This document shows, piece after piece, positions 34,012 to 45,058 of a stretch of DNA of 64,000 nt (the first letter of the stretch is position 1; each line of letters starts with the position of its first letter). Position numbers and translations under genes: made by a program. The DNA is from Pilaira anomala (Eukaryota > Mucoromycota > Mucoromycetes > Mucorales > Mucoraceae), in assembly GCA_025716855.1 (NCBI GenBank), contig JAIXMQ010000044.1:186001-250000 (forward strand). Direction: 5' to 3'. The notes under the pieces were generated by a model. The model saw only the letters and a list, made by a program, of their open reading frames with translations. It had not been told where the DNA came from and did not search any database.

Positions 34012-35046
34012 TTATAAATCCACACAAGTAGAACCATCATTCACAACATCCAAAACTTTATAAAAGCACTCAAAGTTACCATGTTGTTTAAATAAAGCGA
34101 TGGCAGCCTCTGCAATTTCATCAAAATTCTTGGTAGCCAAAGCCAAGATAGTAGGACCTGCTCCAGAGAGACAAATACCGAGTAATCCATCATACTTTTC
34201 ATAAGTAATGGTTGACAAAATTTCAGGAAGACCAGGAATCAAAGTCTTACGATAAGGTTGATGTACTTTATCTTGCATTGCGTTATAAATTAATTCAGCA
34301 TTAGGTGGGGATTGTCCTAAGGCTGTGGTCAAGACAGCCAATCTTTGAAAATTAAAGACAACATCTTGTCTATGGTATTGAGTAGGAAGAACCGCTCTTG
34401 CCTTTGCAGTAGCTACTTGAAATTGAGGTACGATAGCGATACACTTGATCTCTTTAGCCCAACCCAAATTTACATAATGTCCAATACCAACCGGTGGTTG
34501 AGGTACCTTTTGAGATAAAGCGATTTCTAATAATGATTCAGATGCAGGTACACCTTCCATTAATTTAGGATCTAATTCACGTAAATAAGAAGCTACAAAT
34601 CCACCCATCAAAGCAGCGGCGACATTATCCGGATGACGTTCAATCATTAAACAGTAATCCAATAATCTATCTCTACCCAACTTTAATTGACCTAAAGCAT
34701 TACCCAATAATACACCACTCACAACTGCAGCACCAGATGATCCTAATCCACGACCCAAAGGAATCGGATTATGTACATGAATCTTGAGTGGCTTTGGAAG
34801 AGATGAAATACCATTTGCTGAAAGCACATAAAGTGCCGTCTTGGTAATTAAATTATGTTCAGGTGTCAATGGAACATCCTTGGCTCCTTCTCCTGAATAA
34901 GTCATTTCAAAATCTTTACCTTCCTTCAAGATTTCTACGTCTAAAGTCAAGTATAATGAAAGTGAGATACCCAAGACATCAAATCCAGGTCCAATATTGG
35001 CTGTAGAACAAGGTGATTTAATATGGAACTTTCTAGGTGTGTTCAT
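34012..35046 (-). CDS. THR1: Homoserine kinase
   Basis: Intronless 344-residue GHMP-family kinase that phosphorylates L-homoserine with ATP, the penultimate step of threonine synthesis, in the cytosol. Motif 1 is SPCSTANIGPGFDVLG near the N-terminus. The ATP-binding motif 2 is PIPLGRGLGSSGAAVVSG (about residues 93-110). RHPDNVAAALMGGFV follows, and motif 3 is GICLSGAGPTILALA near the C-terminus. Length and order agree with yeast Thr1. The start is the ATG of MNTPRKFHIKSP; a poly-T/A run lies directly upstream. It has no introns, unlike most of its neighbours. Confidence 0.97.
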   Translation of the reverse strand: MNTPRKFHIKSPCSTANIGPGFDVLGISLSLYLTLDVEILKEGKDFEMTYSGEGAKDVPLTPEHNLITKTALYVLSANGISSLPKPLKIHVHNPIPLGRGLGSSGAAVVSGVLLGNALGQLKLGRDRLLDYCLMIERHPDNVAAALMGGFVASYLRELDPKLMEGVPASESLLEIALSQKVPQPPVGIGHYVNLGWAKEIKCIAIVPQFQVATAKARAVLPTQYHRQDVVFNFQRLAVLTTALGQSPPNAELIYNAMQDKVHQPYRKTLIPGLPEILSTITYEKYDGLLGICLSGAGPTILALATKNFDEIAEAAIALFKQHGNFECFYKVLDVVNDGSTCVDL

Positions 35047-37142
35047 TTTGTTTGTTTAAAAAAAAAAGAAAAAGAAAAAGAAAGGGCCTTGTTCTTTTTT
35101 GTTTTAATTGTCAAATTATCTTTTATAATCTCCGGAAACTTTGGCCGGGACTGTCTTTCACAATGAGCCGTTCTTTGTCACAGGGCAGTCGTACCAGATC
35201 TAAGCTTTCCATTGGATTACTTTTTTGAAAGGATATTTTGTCAGCAATTGTTTCTTTTTCTTTTTTTTTCCATTGTAAGCTTAAACAACAAATTTTATGA
35301 TTATTTAAACTTGATATCATAAGTGTAGACAAGAATCGGTAGAAATAGAGAATAAATTTGTTGCTAGCACATAGACCCGAGAAAACAATGAGTATAAAAG
35401 TATATAGAGAAAAAAATACAAATCGCCTAGTAAGGATGTATGTACTACCAAAATGCAAAAATAGCTTTTTTTAAAGACGAAAAACTATCTAATATACATA
35501 AGAAACTTTTTTGATGATTTAATTGGCTGAAATGTTAGAAAAAAAAAACCTTGGATAGAGTGTTTATGATATAACTTACTTTTACGTAAACAGTAACTGA
35601 ATGACTTGACGCATCTGATAGGTAAATTAATCGCTTTTTATGAATATGTTGATCTCAGTATCTTGTTAAAAAGGCTTAGTTACGGTAACTATGAAAAAAA
35701 AAAAAAAGTCATTCGCCCTTTGGAAAAAAAAAACCCACCCTTTGGGATTGGAACAACTATTTGTTTTAAATAATGCAATAAAATGACTAACCACTTTTTG
35801 TTGTGATCCATCTCCGTTTCAAATATGAAGATGGCTCGGTATTTTTTTGAATGAAGTCATAAGCATTAATGAACTGGATTCTTAATTGCTTTATTAACTA
35901 TTAAATTAAAAAGTATATATATATAATATATAATATTCTATTCCCAAGATATTAGCCATCGATCGCTTTAAAAAAACCGTGTCCTGATCAACATTCGAAA
36001 GTGTAGTACAAAGTGTACATTTTTGCCCGAAAATCTCAAAAACAAGTTAAAATGATACGAGTTCCCCCCCCCCTCCCAAGGAAACACGAAATGGGATTTT
36101 TCTTTCTCTTTCTCTCTTTAAATCACCTGTTATTAATAAAACGGCATTAAAATACTTTATTTTCTTACTGACAAAATATACAAGAATTGCATAATAAAGC
36201 TCATTTTCAATCCATTGCTCGTGTTAAAATAAAGTTTAAGTTGTACCAAAAAAAAAAAAAAAAAAAAAGATTCGCTCGATTCAAATCGTTCCGGTCTCAA
36301 AAAAAAAAAGGAGTGAAAAACAAGAGAAAGAGAAACAAGAAAGTAATAAGAGAGGAGGGGCAATCACGCTATTATTAGACTATGTTTTGGCCGTCACAGC
36401 TCGAAACAGATTGTCACACAAACAAACCATTGTTTAAATAGATTTGTTTTATTCATACAATGCTCTTAGTTATTTACTTACGGTTAAATAGAAGCTAAAT
36501 AAGAAGATCTTTATTAAAGAAAAAAGTCTAAAAAGAAAGCTACCACTAGAAGAAGAAATGAGTTGGATTTTGACTTTTTTCTGTTGGACACGTGGATATA
36601 TAAATATTAAATCACCAAACGCTAAAATAGCTTACAAATAAATTCTATATTTTTTTTTCTCTCATTTTTTTTTTTTTTTTTTGAGAGAAAAAGAAGTGAA
36701 AAAAATAAATAAAAACCTAGTAGCATAATAAGATAAAGAGAGAGAATACGATTCACTGTTAATATTTAATTGAAAGTAAACTAAAAAGAGTAAAATAATA
36801 ATGCAATCTAAATTATTAAAAAAGTGTCGGGCAGTTAAAAAAAAACCAGAAATGGGCGCAGTGTACCAGTCGTTATATTATTTTGGGGGGGAGGGGGAGG
36901 AGGGACTGTTCCAAATCCCTGCTTTATTACATATAACAAATCGGTGTTATTGGCCAAAATAGAAAAAGAATGATACTCCTCAAATAAGATGAAGTCCAAT
37001 GGCATTAAATTAACCTAAAAAAAAAAAAAATTGGGTATTTATACGACCCAACTTTTTCTAGTGATTTCTTTTTTTTCTTTTTCTTTTTTCTCTTTATAAA
37101 CTTACAAAAAAAAAAAATATATACATATATTATACATACAAC
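35047..37142. other. 2.1-kb intergenic region without a supported gene
   Basis: The region holds the THR1 promoter and the upstream region of the next gene. It has C-run and G-run patches (ccccccccccctccc near 36065; gggggggagggggagga near 36884), a 20-A run near 36248 and no convincing open frame. Confidence 0.5.
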
Positions 37143-37778
37143 ATGAGTCCTGTAGTCCATAGCAACAACCATAACAACTCCATCACTTATTATAATAACA
37201 TGCCTCATTATCATCATCATCCTCAAGGTAATATAATATAAATATATATACATATAAATATTAAAGAAAGACTAACCTAATATTTATTTATAGTAACATC
37301 ACCTTCCTTTTCTTCTGCATCTTCAATCACCTCTTCATCTTCTTCATGCTCATCTTCCTCTGTCTCTTCTTCAGCGGCAAGACTTGGTCAAATTAGAGCA
37401 CAACTTGAATTAGCTCGAAATTTTTATGATGATTTCGAGTTTTGTCCTATTCAATGCTCTTCAGAAGTACTCGAACATCGTGATCGTGTTCAACAAAGAT
37501 TATCACCTCAATCCTCTCCAAATACCTCTCCTTCCATGTCCTTTGCTAATCGTAATCCTCATCATCAAAACTCAACACCAAAGTCAAGAAGAGCGATTCC
37601 AATCATCGATCCTTCGAATATGGCTCCTGTTTCTGTACCTAACCAACAATTCCTGATGAAATCTTCTCCTATTTATAATCAACAACAACAACAACAACAA
37701 CAATTTTGGTCCACTCATAACAGTAGAAGTCGATCTCCTATGAATGCTGGTGGCTATTATGATGTCCTTGTTCAATAA
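37143..37778 (+). CDS. Hypothetical Ser/His/Gln-rich protein
   Basis: Two exons (37143-37227, 37294-37778) encode 189 residues. No family recognised. The N-terminus is Asn/His-rich (MSPVVHSNNHNNS), then comes a run of Ser. A short ordered-looking segment follows: ARLGQIRAQLELARNFYDDF and then EVLEHRDRVQQRL, which would form one or two helices. After this lie a Ser/Pro-rich part, a Gln run of nine and the C-terminus GGYYDVLVQ. The helical segment ahead of disordered Ser-Pro sequence suggests a regulatory or docking protein, but this is inference only. Confidence 0.65.
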
Positions 37779-37828
37779 TTAATCTTTTTTTTTTTTTTCC
37801 TATTTGTTAAATACTTTTTTTTTTATTT

Positions 37829-37829
37829 C

Positions 37830-37862
<33 letters not shown>
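37829..37862. repeat. (CT)n microsatellite
   Basis: A run of ct dinucleotides interrupted once by gt, 3' of the Ser/His-rich gene. Confidence 0.95.
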
Positions 37863-38657
37863 GACACTCTCACACATATACCTATATTGTTTGTTTCCTC
37901 CCTTTTTTTTTTATATTTATTTCCGTTTTACTTTTTATCTCCCAGCATTTTTTTTTATTTTCTTCTCTTTTCCCTGTTTCATTAATCATTTCTTAAAATG
38001 TACATGATTTTTTCTTTTTTCCTATAAAAAAAATGTATGTACAGTAATAAAATTTTGACCTATCTTTTTATTTTTATATATATATAATATACAGTAGTCA
38101 CTAAAAACTAAAGGGTTTATGTTGTAAGGTTTCCATTTAGACCTGTGATTTAAGATTTTCACGCTAAATTTATTCTTTATAAGGTTACGCTGGATAAATC
38201 TCGCACAAGGTACCAATTTGTGCTTTTAAATTTTAATTGGTTAATTCACCCGCCCTTTTTAAATCATCTCTTTTATGATTTTCCCTTCGTACCTTTTTTT
38301 TTTTTTTTAATAAGGCTTATTGACAGTTTGAATTTGACAATTTTATTTTCGTCCAAAATATGTAATAAGACGCTATTTTATGTGTAGCTTATAATGATAA
38401 TCGTATAGGCTCTAAATAAAATAATGCTAATATATTGCATATATACTATTACACTAGTGTAGCTTATATTCGCCTACATAAATATAAATGTATACCGTAA
38501 ATCCAATGACCCCATAACATTCTTACTTACACTCTTTGAGGACTTTAAAAACAAAACAAAACAGAGAATGTTAATAAAGGTAGTCTTTCTTTTAAAAATA
38601 AGAGATAGATGTCTGAATGACGCACACTAAAAAAAAAAAAATCACCGCTCATCACTG

Positions 38658-38660
<3 letters not shown>

Positions 38661-38690
<30 letters not shown>
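38661..38690. repeat. (AG)15 microsatellite
   Basis: A pure run of 15 ag units followed by aagggg. Confidence 0.95.
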
Positions 38691-38694
<4 letters not shown>

Positions 38695-39181
38695 GGCACT
38701 GATCCGTAAACTAGGTACAGCCACCAAAGGTAACACATAATTAATTTCTATCAGAAATTATAGTTTAGAAAAAGGACTTGGAAAAAGATAATTCTATACT
38801 TTTTTCATGTATTTATTTACTTGCATTCTTTTTTCTTTTTTTTTTTTCTCAAAAGATATCGTTCTAGTTTACCTGCATTTTTTTTTTAATGTTGCAGATT
38901 TGATTTCCATTTATAGTAGTAATAAACAAATGAGTATTTATTTAACTAAAGAGTGAAACCCTTTTTTTTTTTTTAATAATAATAAAGTTTTTCTGTAACA
39001 CTTGCCTTAATTATAAAAAAACATTGTCAATAATAAACTTTTTCATTTAAAACAATATAATTAAACAGTTTAGTTACAGAAATATAAAATATAATTCGTA
39101 CTCTCTTCTTCTTCTTTTTTCTTTGTCCTTCACTTTTTTTTTTTTTTATTAACAATATACTCAAAAAAAGGACCAACCACT

Positions 39182-40671
39182 ATGCGTACTATTCTACTCT
39201 ATTTTATTGCTTTAATTACACTTCCATATGTCCTTACTGCCTCACATTATTGTAAAGGCAATTTCAAACCAACAAAATCTATCTGTAATAAGTTTCAATT
39301 TCATAAAATGAAATCACTTGGTGGACAATGCACAACAGATAGTAAAAAAAAATTAATTGGCATAAAACTTTCCAATTGCACAACGTAAAAAAAAAAAAAA
39401 TGTATATTTATACAAATCAAGTCGTTTTATAACTTCTTTTTTTTTTATATATATTTTAGTTTCTATGATATCAGTAAACTTCCAAACCAAAAAATTGATT
39501 CTCAAGCTTCGAAAATGGCTGAATTAATAACAAATGTGTAAGACCTTAAAAAAAAATATTTAATCTTTTTATTTTTTTTTACCTAATATTTTTGTGCTGC
39601 TATATAAAAAAAAAAAAAGTTTTGAAAATGGGAATACTAAAATGGGTTATGCTGTAAGTAGTTAAAAATTCTAGAATTGACACATGATTTTTATTACTCA
39701 CATATTAACTTTGTACTTATAGGCTGTTGAAAAATTAGGTGATTGTCGTGGTTATACCAGGTAATAAATATTCCTAAATATAATATGTAAACTATTTAAC
39801 TAAATAGACACAACAACAACAAAAAAGCGGATACATTGGTTTTACAACAGGTACAAACGATGCGTATGCCGTTATTAAAGAATACTTAAAACGTGTGCCC
39901 AAATCAACTCTTCGAACTTACCTCCCTGAACTAAAAAGACTTTCCACCTTTTTATTTGATGATCCAAGAAGAGACGATGTCTCTCGTCTCAAAGGATTTC
40001 CAAACGCTTGGAAACAAGCTGCTTGTCAAGATCCTGTCTTTATTCGAACACAATTGGATGTAGGTGAAGCCATGTACATGAAACCGGCTTTAAAGTATGC
40101 TGCAAGTGTTGGTGTTCGATCCAATCTAGGAAAAGCTATCTTTTATGGTAAAACTCTATTATAAAATCAATTTCTCTTTTAATACTTACAATTTATTCTT
40201 TTTTTTTTTAGATACCATTGTTCAACATGGTTGGCAGGTAAACTTTTAAACAAAACCAAAATAAATTCGGATATAAATATTTTTAAACAATCTTTTTAAT
40301 TCTTTTAGTACGTCGAACCATCTATCAACCTTCCCCGTATCCTTCACCTGACAGGTCCAAGAAAACCCAAAGAGTCCGAAAAATCATACCTCACTCGATT
40401 CTTAACCACACGTCGAGAACTCATGTGTTGTTTCCCTGGCAACGTATGGAATTCCTCTGCAGACAGAGTAGCTGATTTACAATCCCTGGTCAACCAATGG
40501 TCTCAAACACAAAAGCTTCGAAATCCAATCCATCTCAAAATTTACGGTGCAAGAATCACAGGGAAAGAAGATTTATTATATGATTCTCAACGTTGTAAAA
40601 AGAAGCAACTGAATAAGAAGAAGCCTCAATCCATCGCTTTGCCTATTCCAAATACATGTCCTTCTAAATAA
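39182..40671 (+). CDS. Secreted chitosanase, glycoside hydrolase family 46
   Basis: Seven exons (39182-39384, 39460-39537, 39620-39653, 39723-39760, 39828-40147, 40212-40237, 40309-40671) encode 353 residues. A signal peptide is clear (RTILLYFIALITLPYVLTA). The GH46 core follows: VFENGNTKMGYAAVEKLGDC, where Glu96 is the likely acid, then RGYTSGYIGFTTGTNDAY just after Asp112, the likely base. VGEAMYMKPALKYA and LGKAIFYDTIVQHGW also match the bacterial family. GH46 enzymes hydrolyse beta-1,4 linkages in chitosan with inversion. Chitosan is a main wall polymer of Mucorales, so wall remodelling or nutrition fits. It differs from bacterial members by an N-terminal Cys-containing extension and a Lys-rich C-terminus. 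Introns 2 and 4 end in A-rich acceptors. Confidence 0.88.
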
Positions 40672-41484
40672 AAATAAATTTTTCACTCTCGGCTAAAATA
40701 TACTATTTACATTTAGAGAGTAACCTTAAATATATCCAAGCTCTTTTAAAATTTGAGTAAATGTAATCTTTCAACTCGCTTAAAACGCCTCTCCAAGGGA
40801 ATCATGATGTGCTCTATCATTTTTAATTTCAAGTATTATTGACGACAAGATTTGCATAATTCTTTAATTTGCTTTTCGAAAATAAATTATCCGCTTTAAA
40901 AAATTTAAAACCAAGGATCACCACACATAATGTGAACTGGATGCGATTTTGTATAACCCACGGAACATCTCCCTCACTCTGCCCTTCAATTAGTCTTGAA
41001 AAGATTGTAAATTTACTAGCTTTTTTCAATCCATCAGTACTTTCTCAAAACATTTGATAGTAGGTACTACATAAAAAAAAAAATGGTCAAGCTATAGTAC
41101 ATAGTTTCTTTTTGATCATCTCAGGTACCTTTCCCCCCTCCACCTTTTTTTTTTATAACTGTTTACTTGACATTACTCTCCCTCTATTTTGCTTACATTC
41201 ACTAACATCAAATACTTGAAAATTACACCAGTAAATGTTTATGATACACCTCTCCCTCGCAAAAGTTCTTTCTTCAATTGTATTCAAAATACTTTTTCTA
41301 CACTTATTTCTGGACAATCGATTTAACCTCAAACTAAGGCGGAGTTTTCAAACATCCGGTAAATTGATAATGGAAGCACTGTATTCTGTCTTTCTTTTCC
41401 TTCCTTTCTCTCTATCTCCTCTTTCCCTTTTTCTCTCTACTCTTTTCACTTTTTTTTTTATTATTTATCTTTTGTATGGAGATA
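40672..41484. other. Intergenic region upstream of the aldo-keto reductase gene
   Basis: Pyrimidine-rich tracts (41390-41470) lie directly before the next start codon. The short open frames here lack support. Confidence 0.45.
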
Positions 41485-42999
41485 ATGGAATATCGTTACC
41501 TTGGTAACTCGGGTTTAAAAGTGAGCGTACTCTCTTTAGGTTCCTGGATCACTTTTGGTAAATTTTTTATGTAATAAAAAAAAAAAAGTTATAATGTACT
41601 TTTAACTAAAAAAAAAACTCAATGACTTTTTTTTTTTCTTTAAAAAAGGTGGTCAAATCTCCCCTGGTAAAAAATCAACAACATGCTTTTTTTTTTTACA
41701 GTAAAAAAAAAAAGGGGGACTTACACTTCTTTAACTAGACCAAACTTCTGAAATTGTAAAGACAGCCTTAGAATTAGGTGTGAATCACTTTGACGTTGCG
41801 GAAAGTCATGCAGGTAAACTAACTCAACATACGCGCACAACTTTAAAACTTTGCTAATAAACAGATAAAAAGGTGGACAGGCTGAAATTGATTTAGGTTT
41901 AGCGTTAAGAAATCAAAAAGGATTAAGAAGATCTGATTTTGTCATATCCACCAAAGTATTTTGGGGAGGTAAAGGTCCAAATGATAGAGGACTATCTCGA
42001 AAGCATGTGTTTGAAGGTACCGTAGCTTGTTTACAAAGACTTCAGTTAGATTATGTTGATATCTTATACGCCCAAAGACCTGGTAACATATATATATATA
42101 TATATATATAAAAGCTTAAATTTTTTTAATTATAAAAAAAAAAAAAACTCTTATTCATTTCCCTATTTAGATCCGGATACACCGATGGAAGAAATTGTAA
42201 GAGCATTTAACTGGTGTATAGATAAAGGAATGGCATTATATTGGGGTACAAGTGAATGGCCTGCTTATTTAATTACAGAAGCTATGAATGTCGCAAGTCG
42301 ATTACAACTCATTGCTCCTATTACAGAGGTAATGTATATATATATATATAAAGATGAAACATATCAGAGATTTATTTTTCAAATAGTCACCTCAATATAA
42401 TATGTTAAATCGTGAACGCGTTGAAAAAGAATATTTACCAATGTATCAAAAATACAACTTGGGTACTTGCATATGGTCACCATTAGCATCAGGACTTTTA
42501 AGTGGAAAATACAATGAAGGAAATATTCCTCCTTATACTCGCTTAGCGATTCAAGATCATCCTGTTATCAATCGATTAAGATCTAGCTTCTTTAGTGAAG
42601 AAGGTAGAAGAAAATTAGAGAAGATAAAAATGATGTGTGTAAGTTATAACCCTTCCCCCCCCCCTTCTTTTTTTGACATTTTAATTTAATTTACTTTCGC
42701 AGACAATCGCAAATCGTATCGGTTGTACACCTGCTCAACTTGGTATCGCATGGTGCTTAAAAAACCAACATGTCACTTCCGTCATCATTGGTGCTTCTAC
42801 ACCTGCTCAAGCAAAAGAAAATATACAAGCTCTTTCTGTTAAAAAATTACTAACAGATGAAATCATGCTGGATTTAGATAAGGTAACTAACCTTTATTTT
42901 TTGTATGTACCTCTCTCTTTTTTTTGACATTTCTCTCTCTTAAAAAAATAGATATTGGCCAACAAACCAGATGTCATTTTTGATTTTAGGAAATCTTAA
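41485..42999 (+). CDS. Kv-beta-like aldo-keto reductase (AKR6-type) with altered active site
   Basis: Eight exons (41485-41557, 41649-41666, 41739-41813, 41873-42082, 42171-42328, 42387-42638, 42703-42882, 42952-42999) encode 337 residues. The sequence follows Kv channel beta subunits throughout: [80 protein letters not shown], and [15 protein letters not shown] with SVIIGAST for NADPH binding. In the tetrad the Asp (HFDVAE) and Lys (STKVFW) are kept. The Tyr of the usual AExYA segment is His here (AESHAGGQAE), and Gln stands where Kv-beta has Asn before RPDP. Fungal homologues are cytosolic NADPH-dependent reductases of poorly known substrate. Exon 2 is only 18 nt. Confidence 0.92.
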
Positions 43000-43358
43000 A
43001 AAAAAAAAAAAGTGTGTTTATTTTTCTAATTTTATATATATTTATACACATACATACACTCGCACTCGTACACATACACACACATCCTCCTTCCAATTCG
43101 CAGTTGTATTATTTATTCCAAATATAATTTTCTTTTTGATCATTAAAAAGAAAGGTCAAAACGCAATTCATAAAAATAAAAAAAAAAGTTTTAATATTTC
43201 ATTACATTGCTATTGTTATTATTATTATTATTGTTTGTCTTTATAAATGAATTAAATATATATATATATTATACAAGTGAAGAATGAGTACAGGTAAAAT
43301 TATAGAGTAGGGGGGAATTTAATGTAACAAAAGTTTATAATGTGTAATAAAAAGAATA
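43000..43358. other. Short spacer between convergent genes
   Basis: The spacer holds a (ca)n-like stretch near 43046-43084 and an (att)n run near 43216. It contains only the 3' ends of the two flanking genes. Confidence 0.5.
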
Positions 43359-43579
43359 TTAACGATAATGGTCCATGGCATCAATGCCAGAAGTAGGTGA
43401 ATGATTCGAACTCGTATATCCATACATGGTTGGGATTTGAGGTGGTAACATGGTAGATGAAGGTAAAGGATCCTGATATACATTTGTTGCAGTAGTAGGA
43501 TGCGACGGATAAGAAGGTATATTTTCTTGATATAGAGTAGAAGGAAAATGAACTAGAGAAGAAGCTGAAGAAGAGCTTG

Positions 43580-43610
<31 letters not shown>

Positions 43611-44546
43611 CTGTTGTTGATGAATAAAATTTTCATGTACAGAATTTGATATATCATGTGTTACTGTGGTAGTGGTTGTGGTTGTAGAATTTGAAGGTGA
43701 AGAATTACGATGAAGAAAAGAATCTTGTGATTGAAGATAGATAGGATGATTTGGTACAAAATAATTTGGAGGGACCATTTGATTTGAATAAAAATACATG
43801 GCTGGATCATCCACAAATAATGGATGTAAATTTTCTGATATATTAAATTGACTTGCTAATGCTTTTGCTCTTGCAAATGTCACCCTTTTTTTTTTTTAAA
43901 AAAAAAAAAAAAATTGATTTGTTAAAATAAAAAAAAGCTTCTTCTTTTATAATACTTCAACTTACCAAACTCCTTTTAAATGCATAGCTCCAACTTTCAC
44001 AACCACACGACCTTTTTCGTTTTTTAATATTCCATCTCTTTTACCTCGAGACATACCAGTAACATTTAAAAGTTTTGTACCATTTACCATATCATTATCT
44101 AATTTCAAGTTAATAAAATACTATAAAGTAAAACAATATTTTTTTTTTTTTTTTTTTTACCTTGACGTCGTGCTACACAAATACCACGTACATCAACTTG
44201 ATAACATACAGTGCCTTCATCATCCCATAAAGAAGTCGTAATACGTGGTCTTTGTGGTGGTTGCGACAGTGAAGGTGAATTCACGCTCGAAGAGGACGGA
44301 ATGGCTGGAACAGAAGGTAACGATTGAACAGAAGAACGTTGAGATAAAGTGTTGTTATTCATTGTTCCTACATTATTTGTGGGTGAAGAAAATGGCGTTT
44401 GATATGAGTCGTAAGACGGAAAAGGATCCATCACAACTTGTGTTGTTGGTTGTGCTTGAATATCTGAATAGAATGTATTGGCAGGTGCATTGTTATGTTG
44501 TTGAGACGTTTCTTGCCAACTTTGTGGCTGAAAATGTTCATGTTGC

Positions 44547-44578
<32 letters not shown>

Positions 44579-44591
44579 TTGCTGCTGTTGC

Positions 44592-44623
<32 letters not shown>

Positions 44624-45058
44624 CTGCTGTTGAAGATGTTGCTGCTGAAGATGTTGATGTTGTTGTTGTTGCTGAAGTTGTTGTTGTTGAAGTTGTTGGT
44701 GTTGTTGATGATTATGATGCTGGTGTTGTTGACGCTGTTGTGAATGGAATTGACGCTGAATATGATGAGAAGATATATCATACGCTTGAGAAGACATTTG
44801 ATGATGCTGATTATGATGCTGTTGTTGTTGTTGTTGATTTTCTATAGAGTAAAGCATATCGTTATAAGGATACAATGGCCTATTACTATTACTGCTACTT
44901 TGATAATGTTGATCGGTGGGTAAATATGTATTTGAATGAACGAGTTGTTGTCCTTGTGGCTGTAAGTGTTGTGGATGTTGAAGGTATAATTCCTCGGTTT
45001 TGATTTCTTTAGTTGGACTATTTGATGTTTGGAAAACCGGGTCGGTATAGGAATACAT
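43359..45058 (-). CDS. APSES transcription factor, StuA/Efg1-like
   Basis: Three exons (45058-44161, 44098-43966, 43884-43359) encode 518 residues. The APSES DNA-binding domain spans about 265-370 and crosses both introns: [79 protein letters not shown] and ENLHPLF. These are StuA/Efg1/Phd1 signatures; such factors control hyphal growth, sporulation and cell-type switching. The part before it is Gln- and His-rich, with a pure Gln run of about 28; the part after is Ser/Thr-rich with a second Gln run. The second intron has a poly-T/poly-A palindrome directly before its acceptor (aaaaag). Start: ATG of [10 protein letters not shown], with no upstream ATG in frame. Confidence 0.94.
44540..44640 (-). 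repeat. CAG/CAA trinucleotide tract in the StuA-like gene
   Basis: A run of ctg and ttg triplets on the plus strand encodes a Gln stretch of about 28. Mixed CAG/CAA codons limit slippage compared with a pure CAG run. Confidence 0.92.

Larger units (their letters stand above)
37779..39181. other. 1.4-kb intergenic region with microsatellites
   Basis: I see no gene here. The region holds (CT)n at 37829-37862, (AG)15 at 38661-38690, and two copies of gtgtagcttat (near 38381 and 38457). Confidence 0.5.

Noticed and set aside
44245..44847. 200-codon plus-strand frame rich in Val and Ala, and other long frames over the same stretch.
   Set aside because: They are antisense shadows of the CAG/CAA repeat in the StuA-like gene.
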